From NCBI GenBank assembly GCA_036555725.1, contig DATBKU010000040.1, forward strand, positions 62,001 through 126,000: 64,000 bases of DNA. Reading direction: 5' to 3'. Under the pieces are notes generated by a model, which had not been told where the DNA came from, did not search any database, and saw only the letters and a program-made list of their open reading frames with translations. Below are positions 39,670 to 48,424 of this stretch, piece by piece. Numbering within the stretch: the stretch's first letter is position 1; each line of letters starts with the position of its first letter. The stretch is from CALAED01 sp036555725 (GTDB lineage: Bacteria; Actinomycetota; Actinomycetes; Streptosporangiales; Streptosporangiaceae). The position numbers were made by a program, and so were the translations under genes.

Positions 39670-40956
39670 TCAGTCCTTCGCGCGGTTCCGCCGCGACAGT
39701 ACGGGCACGGCACCGACCAAGACCCTGATCAGCACCAGCAGTGCGAGCACCGGGGGAACGTAGACTAGCCAACCCGGCGGACCGGCCGCCGAGTCATGCG
39801 AGGTGTTCCGCGCCGCGGCCGACCGGCTCGCCTTGTTCCGCTGCGCGGTGTGGTACGGGTCCACGGAGCTGGGGTCGCCGCCGGCGAACTGCGCCTGCTT
39901 TCCCGCGCCGGGGTTGCGGCCGTCGGCGCAGGACGGGATCTTCGCGACCGCCGGCTGTTTCCGCGGGTACTTGTTCTCGAGGGTCGCGGGCGTCCGCAGG
40001 GTGACGACGAAGGCGGTGTTCAGCACCTCCTGCCCCGGGGTGCCGGCGATGATGCTGTCGAGCACGTGCAGCAGGGCGGGCGCCTGCACCAGCACCTGCC
40101 GCAGCTCCCGCAGGTGTACCGGGGTGGCCAGCGCGGGGAAGAACGAGCCGAGCGCGTCCAGCGAGCAGTCGATGTCGGGGCCGGCCTTGGCCAGCAGCCG
40201 GTTGACCCGGTCGACGAAGTCCGGCCCCCGGTCGCGCAGTTTGGTGAGATCGCCGCGTACGTCACGCAGCGCCCGGGTCAGCAGGGCGAGGTTGTCGACG
40301 CCCTCCCCGAGCTCGCCGCGGTGCTGCGCGAGTACGTGCGTGATCGTGGTGAGGTCCTTGGTCAGCCCGTCGAGCAGCTCGGTGTTGCCGGCAAAAGTGC
40401 TGGTGAACTCGTCCGTACCGGCGATGATCTGCCGCAACGAGTCCGAACGCCCGTCGAAGCCGACGGCCAGCTCGTGCGTGAGGATCCTGGCGTCGTTGGG
40501 GTCGATGGCGCTGACCGCCCGGTTGACGGCGCCGAAGAGGTTTCCGTACTCCGGCGGCACCGACGTCTGGGACAACGGGATCACCGTGCCCGGCCGCATC
40601 GGCGGCGCGGTGCCCCGCCCCGGCGCGGGGGTCAGCTCGACGACGGGCTCGCCGACAGCGGACTTGTGCGCGGCGGCGGCCCGCGTGCCCTGCGGGATCG
40701 ATACCCCGCGGTCGATGTCGAGGTGGACCACGACCTTGTCCGGCTGCAGCGTGACCGAGTCGATCTTTCCGATCTTCAGGCCCAGGTAGTCGACCTCGAA
40801 GTTGGGGTGCAGACCGGGCGACGAGGCGAACTCGGCGGTGATTCGGTACGGATGCTCGATGAAGTCGAACTTGACGACGTTCTGGAACGCCCAGACCACC
40901 ATGATCACGCCGATCACGGTGAAGGCCACCAGGTTGACCAGGATCCGCCTGTTCAC
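39670..40956 (-). CDS. MCE family protein, sixth position (MceF-like)
   Basis: 428 residues from the GTG at 40956, overlapping the previous stop (GTGA). One N-terminal helix (ILVNLVAFTVIGVIMVVWAF) is followed by the MCE/MlaD domain (RITAEFASSPGLHPNFEVDY, LGLKIGKIDSVTLQPDKVVV, HKSAVGEPVVELTP), a long helical region (about residues 150-300) that forms the tunnel in MCE complexes, and an extra C-terminal helix (WLVYVPPVLALLVLIRVLVG). The last feature and the Ser/Ala-rich segment before it are additions relative to the domain core. It acts outside the membrane as one of six subunits that channel lipid to the YrbE permease. Confidence 0.92.
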   Translation of the reverse strand: MNRRILVNLVAFTVIGVIMVVWAFQNVVKFDFIEHPYRITAEFASSPGLHPNFEVDYLGLKIGKIDSVTLQPDKVVVHLDIDRGVSIPQGTRAAAAHKSAVGEPVVELTPAPGRGTAPPMRPGTVIPLSQTSVPPEYGNLFGAVNRAVSAIDPNDARILTHELAVGFDGRSDSLRQIIAGTDEFTSTFAGNTELLDGLTKDLTTITHVLAQHRGELGEGVDNLALLTRALRDVRGDLTKLRDRGPDFVDRVNRLLAKAGPDIDCSLDALGSFFPALATPVHLRELRQVLVQAPALLHVLDSIIAGTPGQEVLNTAFVVTLRTPATLENKYPRKQPAVAKIPSCADGRNPGAGKQAQFAGGDPSSVDPYHTAQRNKASRSAAARNTSHDSAAGPPGWLVYVPPVLALLVLIRVLVGAVPVLSRRNRAKD

Positions 40957-42038
40957 TTCCGGCCGCCCCCCAGGATCGGGGCGACCCCGCCGCCGAGGAT
41001 GTCGTCGATGTCGGGCAGTGCGTCCTTCAGATCGTTGGGCACATGGCCGGGCTTGTTCGAACCGCCCCCGTTCGGGAGCACCACGACCCCGCCCGGCAGC
41101 TGGAACTTGAGGATCGGGTACATCAGCAGCTGCCCGTCGTACGCGGCACGCGGCAGCTTCGACTCGAAGGTCACCAGCCCGTTGATGAGCCGGGTGAGCC
41201 GCGCCCGCTCCCCGCCGAGCTGGGCCACGACCGGGTCGAGCCGGCGGATCATGGTCTTCAGGCGCAGGATGCGGCCCTCGAGCACCTTGTCGTTGAGCAG
41301 CCGGGCCGTCCGGGTGAGCTGCTCGATCGTGCCGAGGATCTTGGCCTTGTTCTCGTTGAGCAGCCGGGTCGTCCGCGCCAGTTCGCCCGGCGCCCGGGAC
41401 AGCTCGTCGTCGCCGCCGGCCAGCGACCGGCCGAGCTTGCCGAGCTGGTCGACCGCCACGCCGAGCTGCCGGCGCTGCTGCCCGAAGATCGACAGCAGGG
41501 TCGTCGACTTGGCGAGCGCGGCGTTGAGCTGCGGGCCATTCCCGTTGAGGGCCGTGGCGCCGGCGTCGACGATCGTGCCGACGTCGTTCTCCGCCACCGC
41601 CTCGATCAGCGGGCCGGCCTTGCCGACCACCTGCTCGAACTGCGGCTGCTCGCTGGTCCTGGCGATCTCCTGACCGTTGGCGAGGAACGGACCCTTGGTC
41701 ATGTCGGCGCCCGGCGGCAGGGTCAGCCGTACGAAGTTCTCCCCCAGCAGTGACGTCACCGCGATCTCCGCCGAGGTGCCCTGCGGGATCTTGACACCGT
41801 TCTTGATCGACATGGTCACCTTGGCCCGGTACCCGACGAGCCTGACGCCGGTGACCGAGCCAACCTTGACGTCCGATAGCTGCACGCTGTGGCCGACGAC
41901 GAGGTTCTGCGCGTCGTCGAAGGTCGCGGTCAAGGTGAGGCCGCCGTGCGGGGCCCCGGCCGTACGGACCGAGCAGCCCGCGAGGGTCGTGAGCAGCGCG
42001 ACCAGCAGGGTGGTCACCAGCGCGGCATGCCGTTTCAC
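40953..42038 (-). CDS. MCE family lipoprotein, fifth position (MceE-like)
   Basis: 361 residues from the GTG at 42038, overlapping the previous gene by 4 bp. The signal peptide ends in a lipobox (LVALLTTLAGC), so the protein is a lipoprotein, as is usual for MceE. The MCE domain follows: GLTLTATFDDAQNLVVGHSV, QLSDVKVGSVTGVRLVGYRA, VTSLLGENFVRLTLPP. A long helical part (LLNENKAKILGTIEQLTRTA and similar heptads) leads to a Gly-rich C-terminus (DDILGGGVAPILGGGRK). It anchors the hexamer to the membrane. Confidence 0.92.
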   Translation of the reverse strand: MKRHAALVTTLLVALLTTLAGCSVRTAGAPHGGLTLTATFDDAQNLVVGHSVQLSDVKVGSVTGVRLVGYRAKVTMSIKNGVKIPQGTSAEIAVTSLLGENFVRLTLPPGADMTKGPFLANGQEIARTSEQPQFEQVVGKAGPLIEAVAENDVGTIVDAGATALNGNGPQLNAALAKSTTLLSIFGQQRRQLGVAVDQLGKLGRSLAGGDDELSRAPGELARTTRLLNENKAKILGTIEQLTRTARLLNDKVLEGRILRLKTMIRRLDPVVAQLGGERARLTRLINGLVTFESKLPRAAYDGQLLMYPILKFQLPGGVVVLPNGGGSNKPGHVPNDLKDALPDIDDILGGGVAPILGGGRK

Positions 42039-43108
42039 TTGCCACCCCCGCCCACGATCAGCCCGCTGCCCTGCCACGGGCAGTTCGAGTTGGGTTTCGG
42101 CAGCGGGCAGCCGACCTCGTCGCTGTCGAGCAGGCTCTTCAGCCAGGTCCGCAGGACCACGTCGGTGCCGAACCGGATGCGCAGCGACTTCCCCTGCGGG
42201 TCGTAGGCCTGGATGAGCGCGCCGCCGATGCCCGGCAGCCCGTGGAGCAGCATGCCCAGCTGCTTGGCGTCGCCATTGAGCGTGAGCGCGACCCGGGTGA
42301 GGACGGCCAGGTCGTACGGCAGCTGACCCTGGTACTTGCGGATGATTCCGTCGCCCTGCCCGGTCAGCTGGAGCACGCCCTGGATGAGCTGCTGGATATC
42401 CTGCCGCTCGCCGCTGAGCACCTGGGTGGCGGTGCCGAAGTCGCGGATCATCGTGCCCAGCACCTGCTCCCGGCCGCGGACCACGCCGGCCAGCCGGCTC
42501 AGGTTCTGCGCCACCGCGAGCAGTTCCTTGTCCTGAGCGGCGACGTTGCCGGTCAGCCGGGCGCCCTGTTCGAGTGCCGCGTTGAACTCCTCGCCGTTGC
42601 CGTTGACCGAGCTCGCGACCTGGCCGAGCGCCTTGCGCGTCTTGGTCGGGTCGAGCGCGTTGGCCAGGTTGGTGAACGCCTTGAGCGCGTCGTCGGTCTC
42701 GACCGGCACGTGGGTGCGCTGGATCGGGATGACGTCGCCGGTCTCCTTGGCCAGCCCGGGCCGCCACGCCGGATGCAGCACGAGGTTGCGCTCGCCCACG
42801 AGGTTCAGCGGCACGATGGACGCCTGTACGCCTCTCGGCAACGGCACGTCCTCGCGGATGTGGAAGTCGACCCGGATCTGGTCGCCCATGCTCTGCACCC
42901 GGTCGACCAGCCCCACGTCGGCGCCCATGATCTTGACCCGGGACTTCGGGTAGAAGGATCGGGCCTTCGGAAAGTACACCGTCATGTGCCGCTGCTGGTC
43001 GGCGGGTTCGAGCACCGAGCAGCCGCCGAGCGTGAGGACGGGAACCAGGAAGACCGCCAGGGCGACGATCGCGCGTCTCATCGGTGCTCCCCGCTCGGCC
43101 TCGCTCAT
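42035..43108 (-). CDS. MCE family protein, fourth position (MceD-like), lipobox present
   Basis: 357 residues from the ATG at 43108, coupled by TGATG to the gene before; an internal ATG at 43081 has a better ribosome site and places the signal peptide at the N-terminus (MRRAIVALAVFLVPVLTLGG), so it may be the true start. A Cys follows (LGGCSVLE), giving a second lipoprotein in the operon. MCE domain: MTVYFPKARSFYPKSRVKIM, GADVGLVDRVQSMGDQIRVD, VPLNLVGERNLVLHP. Helical tunnel region about residues 150-290; C-terminus Gly-rich. Two lipoproteins in adjacent positions are slightly unusual; classical operons have one. Confidence 0.9.
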   Translation of the reverse strand: MSEAERGAPMRRAIVALAVFLVPVLTLGGCSVLEPADQQRHMTVYFPKARSFYPKSRVKIMGADVGLVDRVQSMGDQIRVDFHIREDVPLPRGVQASIVPLNLVGERNLVLHPAWRPGLAKETGDVIPIQRTHVPVETDDALKAFTNLANALDPTKTRKALGQVASSVNGNGEEFNAALEQGARLTGNVAAQDKELLAVAQNLSRLAGVVRGREQVLGTMIRDFGTATQVLSGERQDIQQLIQGVLQLTGQGDGIIRKYQGQLPYDLAVLTRVALTLNGDAKQLGMLLHGLPGIGGALIQAYDPQGKSLRIRFGTDVVLRTWLKSLLDSDEVGCPLPKPNSNCPWQGSGLIVGGGGK

Positions 43109-44130
43109 CAGGGTCCCCCTTGCTTGGGCGTGGCGTTGGGGCCGAACGGCTGCAGTGGCCCCACGCCCGTGATCATGCCTTCCAGCCAGGGACCGTTGCC
43201 GCGGATGTTCGCCAGCTGGCTGAACGTCGGCCCGAGCAGCGCGAAGTCGGTGTTGAGCGCGTCCATGTTGGGCTGCAGTCGCGTGGTCAGCAGGTGCAGG
43301 TCGTCCAGCAGCGTGTTGAGCTCCCGCTGGTTCCGGGAGATGACGGTGGTGAGCGTCCGTACGGTCTGATTGCTCTGCCCGATCGTGGCGGCCAGCTCGT
43401 TGCGCCGCCGGACCAGCGCACGCAGGAGGATCTCGCTGGAGTTCACGATGCGGACCAGCTCGGCGTCCTTCGCGGCCAGCGTGCCGGTGACCGTCTTGCT
43501 GTTGGCGATGAGCCGCTGGATGTCCGGGTACTCGTCGTTGAGCGTGGTGGACAGCACACGGAAGTTCTGCAGCATCTGATGCAGCTTCTGGCTGCTCGGC
43601 GTCTTGATCTTCGTGGTCTCGTCGAGCAGCTTGTTGATGGCCTTCTGGTCGAGCGAGCCGGTGATGCGGGTCGCGCCCTCGATCGCGTCGGTGACGGTGA
43701 ACGGGACGCTGGTGCGCACCAGCGGAATACGCCGCCGGTCCGCCGGCAGATCGGCCATGTACGGCCGGCCGACGGGCCCGGACAACCGCAGGTACCGGCC
43801 GCCGAGCAGCGTGGACGTCGCCACGTCGGCATGGGTCGCACGGCCCAGGTCGATGCCGTCGTCGACGGTCCAGGTGATGACGATGTGGCCCTGGCCGAAG
43901 TCGGGCCGAACCGAGGTGATCTGGCCGACCTTCACCCCGGCCACCCGGACGTCGTCGTTCCGCTTGAGGCCGCCGGTGTCGGTGAACACCCCGCTCATCT
44001 CGTAGCCGCCCCGGAACAGCTTCAGCTGCCCGACCGCGAAGGCGAAGGCGCAGGCGGCGGCAAGCACGGCGATCGTCACCACCGCCACCACCCGGCGGTT
44101 GGCGTCGCGGAGCGAGCCGATCCGGAGCAT
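43108..44130 (-). CDS. MCE family protein, third position (MceC-like)
   Basis: 340 residues from the ATG at 44130 (TGATG coupling). N-terminal helix VVAVVTIAVLAAACAFAFAV; MCE domain YEMSGVFTDTGGLKRNDDVR, VAGVKVGQITSVRPDFGQGH, IVITWTVDDGIDLGRATHAD, VATSTLLGGRYLRLSGP. The helical tunnel segment (residues about 150-310) contains repeated heptads such as NSKTVTGTLAAKDAELVRIV. The C-terminus is short and Pro/Gly-rich, without the long Pro-rich tail seen in mycobacterial MceC. Periplasm-side subunit of the lipid importer. Confidence 0.92.
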   Translation of the reverse strand: MLRIGSLRDANRRVVAVVTIAVLAAACAFAFAVGQLKLFRGGYEMSGVFTDTGGLKRNDDVRVAGVKVGQITSVRPDFGQGHIVITWTVDDGIDLGRATHADVATSTLLGGRYLRLSGPVGRPYMADLPADRRRIPLVRTSVPFTVTDAIEGATRITGSLDQKAINKLLDETTKIKTPSSQKLHQMLQNFRVLSTTLNDEYPDIQRLIANSKTVTGTLAAKDAELVRIVNSSEILLRALVRRRNELAATIGQSNQTVRTLTTVISRNQRELNTLLDDLHLLTTRLQPNMDALNTDFALLGPTFSQLANIRGNGPWLEGMITGVGPLQPFGPNATPKQGGP

Positions 44131-45215
44131 CAGCCGCCTCCCCGCAGCATCGACCCGAGCCGGGCGAGGTCCTTGGGGGACGGCTTGGCGATCCGCTCGC
44201 GCGGATCCTGCTGCGGCAGCACCATCGGGAACGGGCACGGGCCCTCGACGATGTTGACGCACATCACGTTGACCCGGGTGAAGTGGCCGCCGTTGCCGGC
44301 CGCGAACAGCTCCCGCAACGTCAGCGGGAGCCGCTGCACCATCGTCTCCAGCTGATCGATGTTGATCCGCGCGGTGTCCGTAAAGCGGGCGAGGTTGCGG
44401 ACGATCCGGCCGAGCTGCTGCTCGTTGCCGCCGAGCACTTGGTTGAGATTCGTGGTGACGCCGGAGACCTCGACCACGGCGTCATCGAGCAGCCGGCTGT
44501 TCTTGGCGAACACGTCGGTGAGCTGGGCCAGGTTGTCGACGCTCTGTGCGATCTGCCGGTCGCGGCGCGCGATGGCGTCGCTGACCGTCGTGTAGTCCTT
44601 GGTCATCTGCTCGATGACCTTCTGCCGCGCGGCGAACGTCTGCAGCAGGCCGTCGAGGTTCTGGATGAGCAGGTTGACGTTGCCCTCGTTGCCGTCGAGC
44701 ATCGTGGCGAACGCGCTCAGCACCTGGTTGATCTGGTTGGGGTCCAGGCTGCGGGTGAGCGGGCCGAGGCTGTTGACGATCTCGCCGAGGTCGACCACCG
44801 AGCGAGTGTGCGGCACCCGGGCGCCGTCGGCGAGCATGGTCCGGCTGCGGCCCGGCTCCAGGTAGATCATCCGCTGGCCGATGAGGTTGCGCCAGCGTAC
44901 GGCCGCGGTCGAGTCGGCGGGCAGCCGTACGGTCTTGTCGACCTCCATGCGCACCTCGGCCTTGCCGTTCTTGACTTTGATGCTCTTGACCTGGCCCACG
45001 GGCGCCCCGGCGACCTTGACCTTGTCGCCGGCGAGCAGCCCGGTGACGTCGTCGAAGGTGGCGACGAGCGCGTAGCGATCGTTGAAGCTGGTGCCCAGGA
45101 TCTGCCCGGCGATGAAGAGGGTGAGCAGCAGCGTGACGGCGGCGAAGACGGCGAACCGGACCAACGCGCCGCGCTCCGGGCCGCGCCCCTTCTTGCTCCT
45201 CGCCACCCAGCTCAT
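44130..45215 (-). CDS. MCE family protein, second position (MceB-like)
   Basis: 361 residues. N-terminal helix FAVFAAVTLLLTLFIAGQIL; MCE domain YALVATFDDVTGLLAGDKVK, VAGAPVGQVKSIKVKNGKAE, AAVRWRNLIGQRMIYLEPGR. Helical tunnel part with LLQTFAARQKVIEQMTKDYT and RDRQIAQSVDNLAQLTDVFA. The C-terminus includes NVMCVNIVEGPCPF with two cysteines that could form a disulfide outside the cell. It is separated from the preceding mceA-like gene by 85 bases, the only real gap inside the Mce block, which may hold an internal promoter or processing site. Confidence 0.92.
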   Translation of the reverse strand: MSWVARSKKGRGPERGALVRFAVFAAVTLLLTLFIAGQILGTSFNDRYALVATFDDVTGLLAGDKVKVAGAPVGQVKSIKVKNGKAEVRMEVDKTVRLPADSTAAVRWRNLIGQRMIYLEPGRSRTMLADGARVPHTRSVVDLGEIVNSLGPLTRSLDPNQINQVLSAFATMLDGNEGNVNLLIQNLDGLLQTFAARQKVIEQMTKDYTTVSDAIARRDRQIAQSVDNLAQLTDVFAKNSRLLDDAVVEVSGVTTNLNQVLGGNEQQLGRIVRNLARFTDTARINIDQLETMVQRLPLTLRELFAAGNGGHFTRVNVMCVNIVEGPCPFPMVLPQQDPRERIAKPSPKDLARLGSMLRGGG

Positions 45216-45300
45216 GCGTCGCTCGCCCTTCTCGCGCGCTCCGCGGACGGGCTTGTTCCTCGCCTGTCCACTCCGCCCGCTCGGCGGACTCGCTCCGTGC

Positions 45301-46323
45301 TCATGGCGTCCTGCACAGGTCGATCAGGGCCGCGCAGACGTCGGACTGGAAGTAGTTGTGTACCTGGGCGATCTCCGTGCCCTGTGGGCCGGGGACCCGG
45401 ATGAGCCGGGAGATGCCGCCGAAGAAGCCGTTCAGCGCGTCCAGCAAGACCGGGACGTTGCGCAGCTGCTCGTACTGGACGGCGATGATGCCGCTACTGC
45501 CGTCGATGAGCTGCCCGATGCTGGTGCCGTGCTGGTCGAGCGTGTCGCCAGTGCGCCCGGCGAGCTCGGAGACGCTGTCGAGCAGCTGCTCGATCTTGTC
45601 GGGCCGGTCGGTCAGCACCGGGGACAGCCGGTTGAGGTCGCTCGTGATGCCGACGAGGGTGTCGCCGCGGCTGCCCAGCGTGTCCGACAGTCGCTCGATG
45701 TCCATGAGCAGCAGCTGGATCTCCGCGCGGTTGGCGTACGCCAGGTCGATCAGCTTGCCGCCGTTGCCGACGATGCGCCGCAGCGCCGGACCCTGCCCCT
45801 GCAGGCCCTGCGAGAACGTGTGCAGCACGGTCGCCACATCCTGCGGGTCGATCGCCGAGGTCAGCCGGTACGTCGGCCAGGCCGTGTCGGCGAGCTCCTG
45901 CGGGTCCTTGGTCTTGGCGATGACCCCGCCGTTCCGCAGGTACGGGCCGGTGCCCTCCCCCGCCCCGAGGTCGAGCACGAGGTCCTTGGGCCCGAACACC
46001 GACACCGGCTCGATCCGGGCCGACGTGGTGTCGGGCAGGCGGATGCCTCGGTCGAGCCGGAACCGCACGACCGCGCGGCCGTTCCGGTCGAGCGTCACAC
46101 CGTCGACCCCGCCGACGGTGACGCCGCGGATCTTCACGTCCGAGCGATGATCCATGCCCTGCCCGGCGCGCCCGAACGCGGCTGTGTAAGACGTCGACCC
46201 CGGATGCGACGGCGCCGCCCCGGCGAACGTCAGCAGCCCGCCGCCCACCAGCACGGCCGACCCGACGGCGCCGAAGACAAGTCTCGACCGCTTGGAGAGG
46301 TTGTCACCGTTAGGGAGGCTCAC
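45301..46323 (-). CDS. MCE family protein, first position (MceA-like)
   Basis: 340 residues from the GTG at 46323 (GGGAGG upstream). N-terminal helix LVFGAVGSAVLVGGGLLTFA; MCE domain SYTAAFGRAGQGMDHRSDVK, IRGVTVGGVDGVTLDRNGRA, IEPVSVFGPKDLVLDLG. Helical region with AEIQLLLMDIERLSDTLGSR and ITSDLNRLSPVLTDRPDKIE. The C-terminus LDALNGFFGGISRLIRVPGP and SDVCAALIDLC matches other first-position proteins, including two cysteines. It is the first of six Mce subunits after the permease genes, the conserved order of actinomycete mce operons. Confidence 0.92.
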   Translation of the reverse strand: MSLPNGDNLSKRSRLVFGAVGSAVLVGGGLLTFAGAAPSHPGSTSYTAAFGRAGQGMDHRSDVKIRGVTVGGVDGVTLDRNGRAVVRFRLDRGIRLPDTTSARIEPVSVFGPKDLVLDLGAGEGTGPYLRNGGVIAKTKDPQELADTAWPTYRLTSAIDPQDVATVLHTFSQGLQGQGPALRRIVGNGGKLIDLAYANRAEIQLLLMDIERLSDTLGSRGDTLVGITSDLNRLSPVLTDRPDKIEQLLDSVSELAGRTGDTLDQHGTSIGQLIDGSSGIIAVQYEQLRNVPVLLDALNGFFGGISRLIRVPGPQGTEIAQVHNYFQSDVCAALIDLCRTP

Positions 46324-46363
46324 CGTGCCTCCCGCGCAGCCGCGGCGCGCTTTAGCCGCGCGC

Positions 46364-47218
46364 TCATCCGGTCAACCTCACGGTTCCGCCGTTGCCCCAG
46401 AAGATGTAGGACAGAATCAGGTTCATCACGATGATCGCGACGCTCGACTCCCGGATGGCGCGGCCGGTCGCGACGCCGACGCCGACCGGGCCGCCGTACG
46501 CGTAGTAGCCGCGGTAGCAGTGCACGAAGACGACGATGAACGCGAACACCGCCACCTTGATGACGCTGTAAAGCACGTCGATCGGCGGTAGATAGAGATG
46601 GAAGTAGTAGTCGTAGATGCCCGGCGAGAGGCCGAAATAATGGATCGTGATGAACCGGGTGGCGAAGAAGCTGGCGAACAGCGACAGCAGGTACAGCGGG
46701 ACGAGCGCCGCGACCGCCGCGATGATGCGGGTGCACACCAGGAACGCGAGGGAGTTGATGCCCATGACCTCGAGGGCGTCGATCTCCTCCGAGATCCGCA
46801 TGGCCCCGATCTCGGCCGTGAACGCCGAGCCCACCTGAGCGATCAGCGCGACGCCGGCGATGATCGGCGTGACCTCGCGCACGTTGGCGAAGCTGGCCAC
46901 CAGCCCGGTGAAGGACTCGACCCCGATGCGCTCCAGCCCCGGGTAGCCCTGCATGCCGACCTGCAGGCCGGTGAAGAACGACATCGAGAAGACGACGAAC
47001 ACCATGCCGCCGCCGAGCACGAGCGCGCCGACGCCGATGGAGATGTCGCTGATCTGCCGGACGATGGTCTTGCCGTACTTGCGCCGCAGCGGAATGTCGA
47101 GGACCAGGTGGTAGCAGACCCGGCCCAGGAACATCGGCATGTTCGCCAGGTCGGCGAACCGTCCGGCGCGATCCTGGATCGCCTGGCCGAACCGGCGTAC
47201 GGGTTGGATGGCGACCAT
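46364..47218 (-). CDS. YrbE/MlaE family permease B
   Basis: 284 residues from the ATG at 47218, overlapping the stop of permease A (TGATG). The MlaE fold is clear: IVRQISDISIGVGALVLGGG, FTGLQVGMQGYPGLERIG, VREVTPIIAGVALIAQVGSA, FTAEIGAMRISEEIDALEVM (the E-E-I-D-A-L-x-V-M-G coupling helix) and GINSLAFLVCTRIIAAVAAL. Five or six membrane helices. It forms a heterodimer with the preceding permease; the ATPase (MceG/MlaF) that drives it is not encoded here and must come from elsewhere. Confidence 0.95.
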   Translation of the reverse strand: MVAIQPVRRFGQAIQDRAGRFADLANMPMFLGRVCYHLVLDIPLRRKYGKTIVRQISDISIGVGALVLGGGMVFVVFSMSFFTGLQVGMQGYPGLERIGVESFTGLVASFANVREVTPIIAGVALIAQVGSAFTAEIGAMRISEEIDALEVMGINSLAFLVCTRIIAAVAALVPLYLLSLFASFFATRFITIHYFGLSPGIYDYYFHLYLPPIDVLYSVIKVAVFAFIVVFVHCYRGYYAYGGPVGVGVATGRAIRESSVAIIVMNLILSYIFWGNGGTVRLTG

Positions 47219-48021
47219 CAGAACCTCGGGGGAACGAGGACGTAGTACAACGTCGTGATCACGTAGTTGGTGGCGAACAGCAGGATCGACGTGACGACCG
47301 TCGACTGGTTGACCGCCCGGCCCACCCCGATGGGCCCGTAGTCGCAGTTCATGCCCTTGTAGCAGGCGACGGCCGCGGCGATGAAGCCGAAGATCCACGC
47401 CTTGAGCAGGGTGACCAGAAGGTCCCAGATCTGCAGCAGCGAGGTGGCCCCGTCGAAGTACGCGCCGGGGCTCACGCCCTGCTGCACGACATTGAAGTAG
47501 TAGCCGCCGATCACGCCGGACAGGATGATCAACGAGCACAGCAGGACCGCGACCGTGCTCGCCGCCCACAGCCGGGGCGTGACCAGGCGGTGGATCGGGT
47601 TGATCCCCATGACCTCCATCGCGGCCAGCTCGTCACGGATGTTTCGCGCCCCCATGTCGGCGGTCATCGCCGACCCGCCCGCCCCGGAGATGAGCAGCGC
47701 GGCGGCCAGCGGCGCCACCTCGCGGACCAGCGCGGTGACGACGGCGGCGCCGGTGGCCGACTGCGCGCCGATCTGCCGGGAGATCTCGCCGACCTGCAGC
47801 GAGATCGTCGAGCCGAGCGGCACCGCGATGAGGATCACCGGCAGCGCGGTCACCCTGGCGATGAACCAGCACTGCTCGACGTACTCCCCCCACCACGTGC
47901 GGAAGTCCCAGGTGCGCCGGATGCCCTCGATGAACGTGACGCACAGGGTGCCGGTCTCGTCGAGTACGCGTCCGAGCCGCCGCCGCGTCAGCTCCGTGCC
48001 CTTGTCGACGAGCAGCACCAT
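47218..48021 (-). CDS. YrbE/MlaE family permease A
   Basis: 267 residues; the ATG at 48021 overlaps the stop of a 15-codon frame (TGATG). MlaE motifs: ARVTALPVILIAVPLGSTIS, LQVGEISRQIGAQSATGAAV, VREVAPLAAALLISGAGGSA, MTADMGARNIRDELAAMEVM, GINPIHRLVTPRLWAASTVA. Together with permease B it forms the inner-membrane channel through which lipids (sterols, fatty acids or mycolate-like lipids in other actinomycetes) are imported. First full gene of the nine-gene operon. Confidence 0.95.
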   Translation of the reverse strand: MVLLVDKGTELTRRRLGRVLDETGTLCVTFIEGIRRTWDFRTWWGEYVEQCWFIARVTALPVILIAVPLGSTISLQVGEISRQIGAQSATGAAVVTALVREVAPLAAALLISGAGGSAMTADMGARNIRDELAAMEVMGINPIHRLVTPRLWAASTVAVLLCSLIILSGVIGGYYFNVVQQGVSPGAYFDGATSLLQIWDLLVTLLKAWIFGFIAAAVACYKGMNCDYGPIGVGRAVNQSTVVTSILLFATNYVITTLYYVLVPPRF

Positions 48022-48068
48022 CAGGCGCTGCCCTGGTCATGCACGAAGGCCACCACGCAACGCGTCAT
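48021..48068 (-). CDS. 15-residue upstream reading frame coupled to permease A
   Basis: ATG at 48068 with a strong ribosome site (GGGAGGG, five bases away) opens MTRCVVAFVHDQGSA and stops at 48021 in a TGATG overlap with the permease A start. Permease A has no ribosome site of its own beyond this frame, so its translation probably depends on this short frame. It may be a leader peptide or the remnant of a lost upstream gene. Confidence 0.5.
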   Translation of the reverse strand: MTRCVVAFVHDQGSA

Positions 48069-48424
48069 CCCAGCCCTCCCTAGTTCGCGGACGTTGGCGC
48101 CCATCCGGTCCCACCCGGGGTTGGTAATCACAGTGGCGGTGCCCCATACCCAGCGTCACTGCCGCATCGCGCTGTGATTTGGGGCACTCTATTCAAGCTG
48201 GATCCAAAAAGCGAGTACTTACTACTAACGAGGCAATCTCGAGAGGGTGACGGTCCGCACGGCGAACGTTACTGATCGACGACTCTGGCGTCGCTGGCAG
48301 CGCGAATGCGCGGACTTGACTGCGGGCCGCGCCATGTGCTTGTACGCTGAGCTGGTCCTTCACAGCAGAGTGATTCACGTGAAGGCTGTGCAAAGAGCGC
48401 CAACATGGTGCAATCTACGTGTTC
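48069..48424. other. Intergenic region with crossing inverted repeats (mce leader and divergent promoter)
   Basis: About 355 bases without a gene. AATCACAG (48126-48133) pairs with CTGTGATT (48172-48179). GTGCCCCA (48139-48146) pairs with TGGGGCAC (48180-48187), reinforced by CAGCG (48151-48155) and CGCTG (48170-48174). The two stems cross (5' arm, 5' arm, 3' arm, 3' arm), so they exclude one another or form a pseudoknot. The block lies 58-119 bases upstream of the short reading frame on the minus strand. An A/T-rich stretch at 48190-48235 (with AAGTACT and TAGTAGT elements) probably holds the mce promoter and maybe that of the plus-strand gene. Confidence 0.5.
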
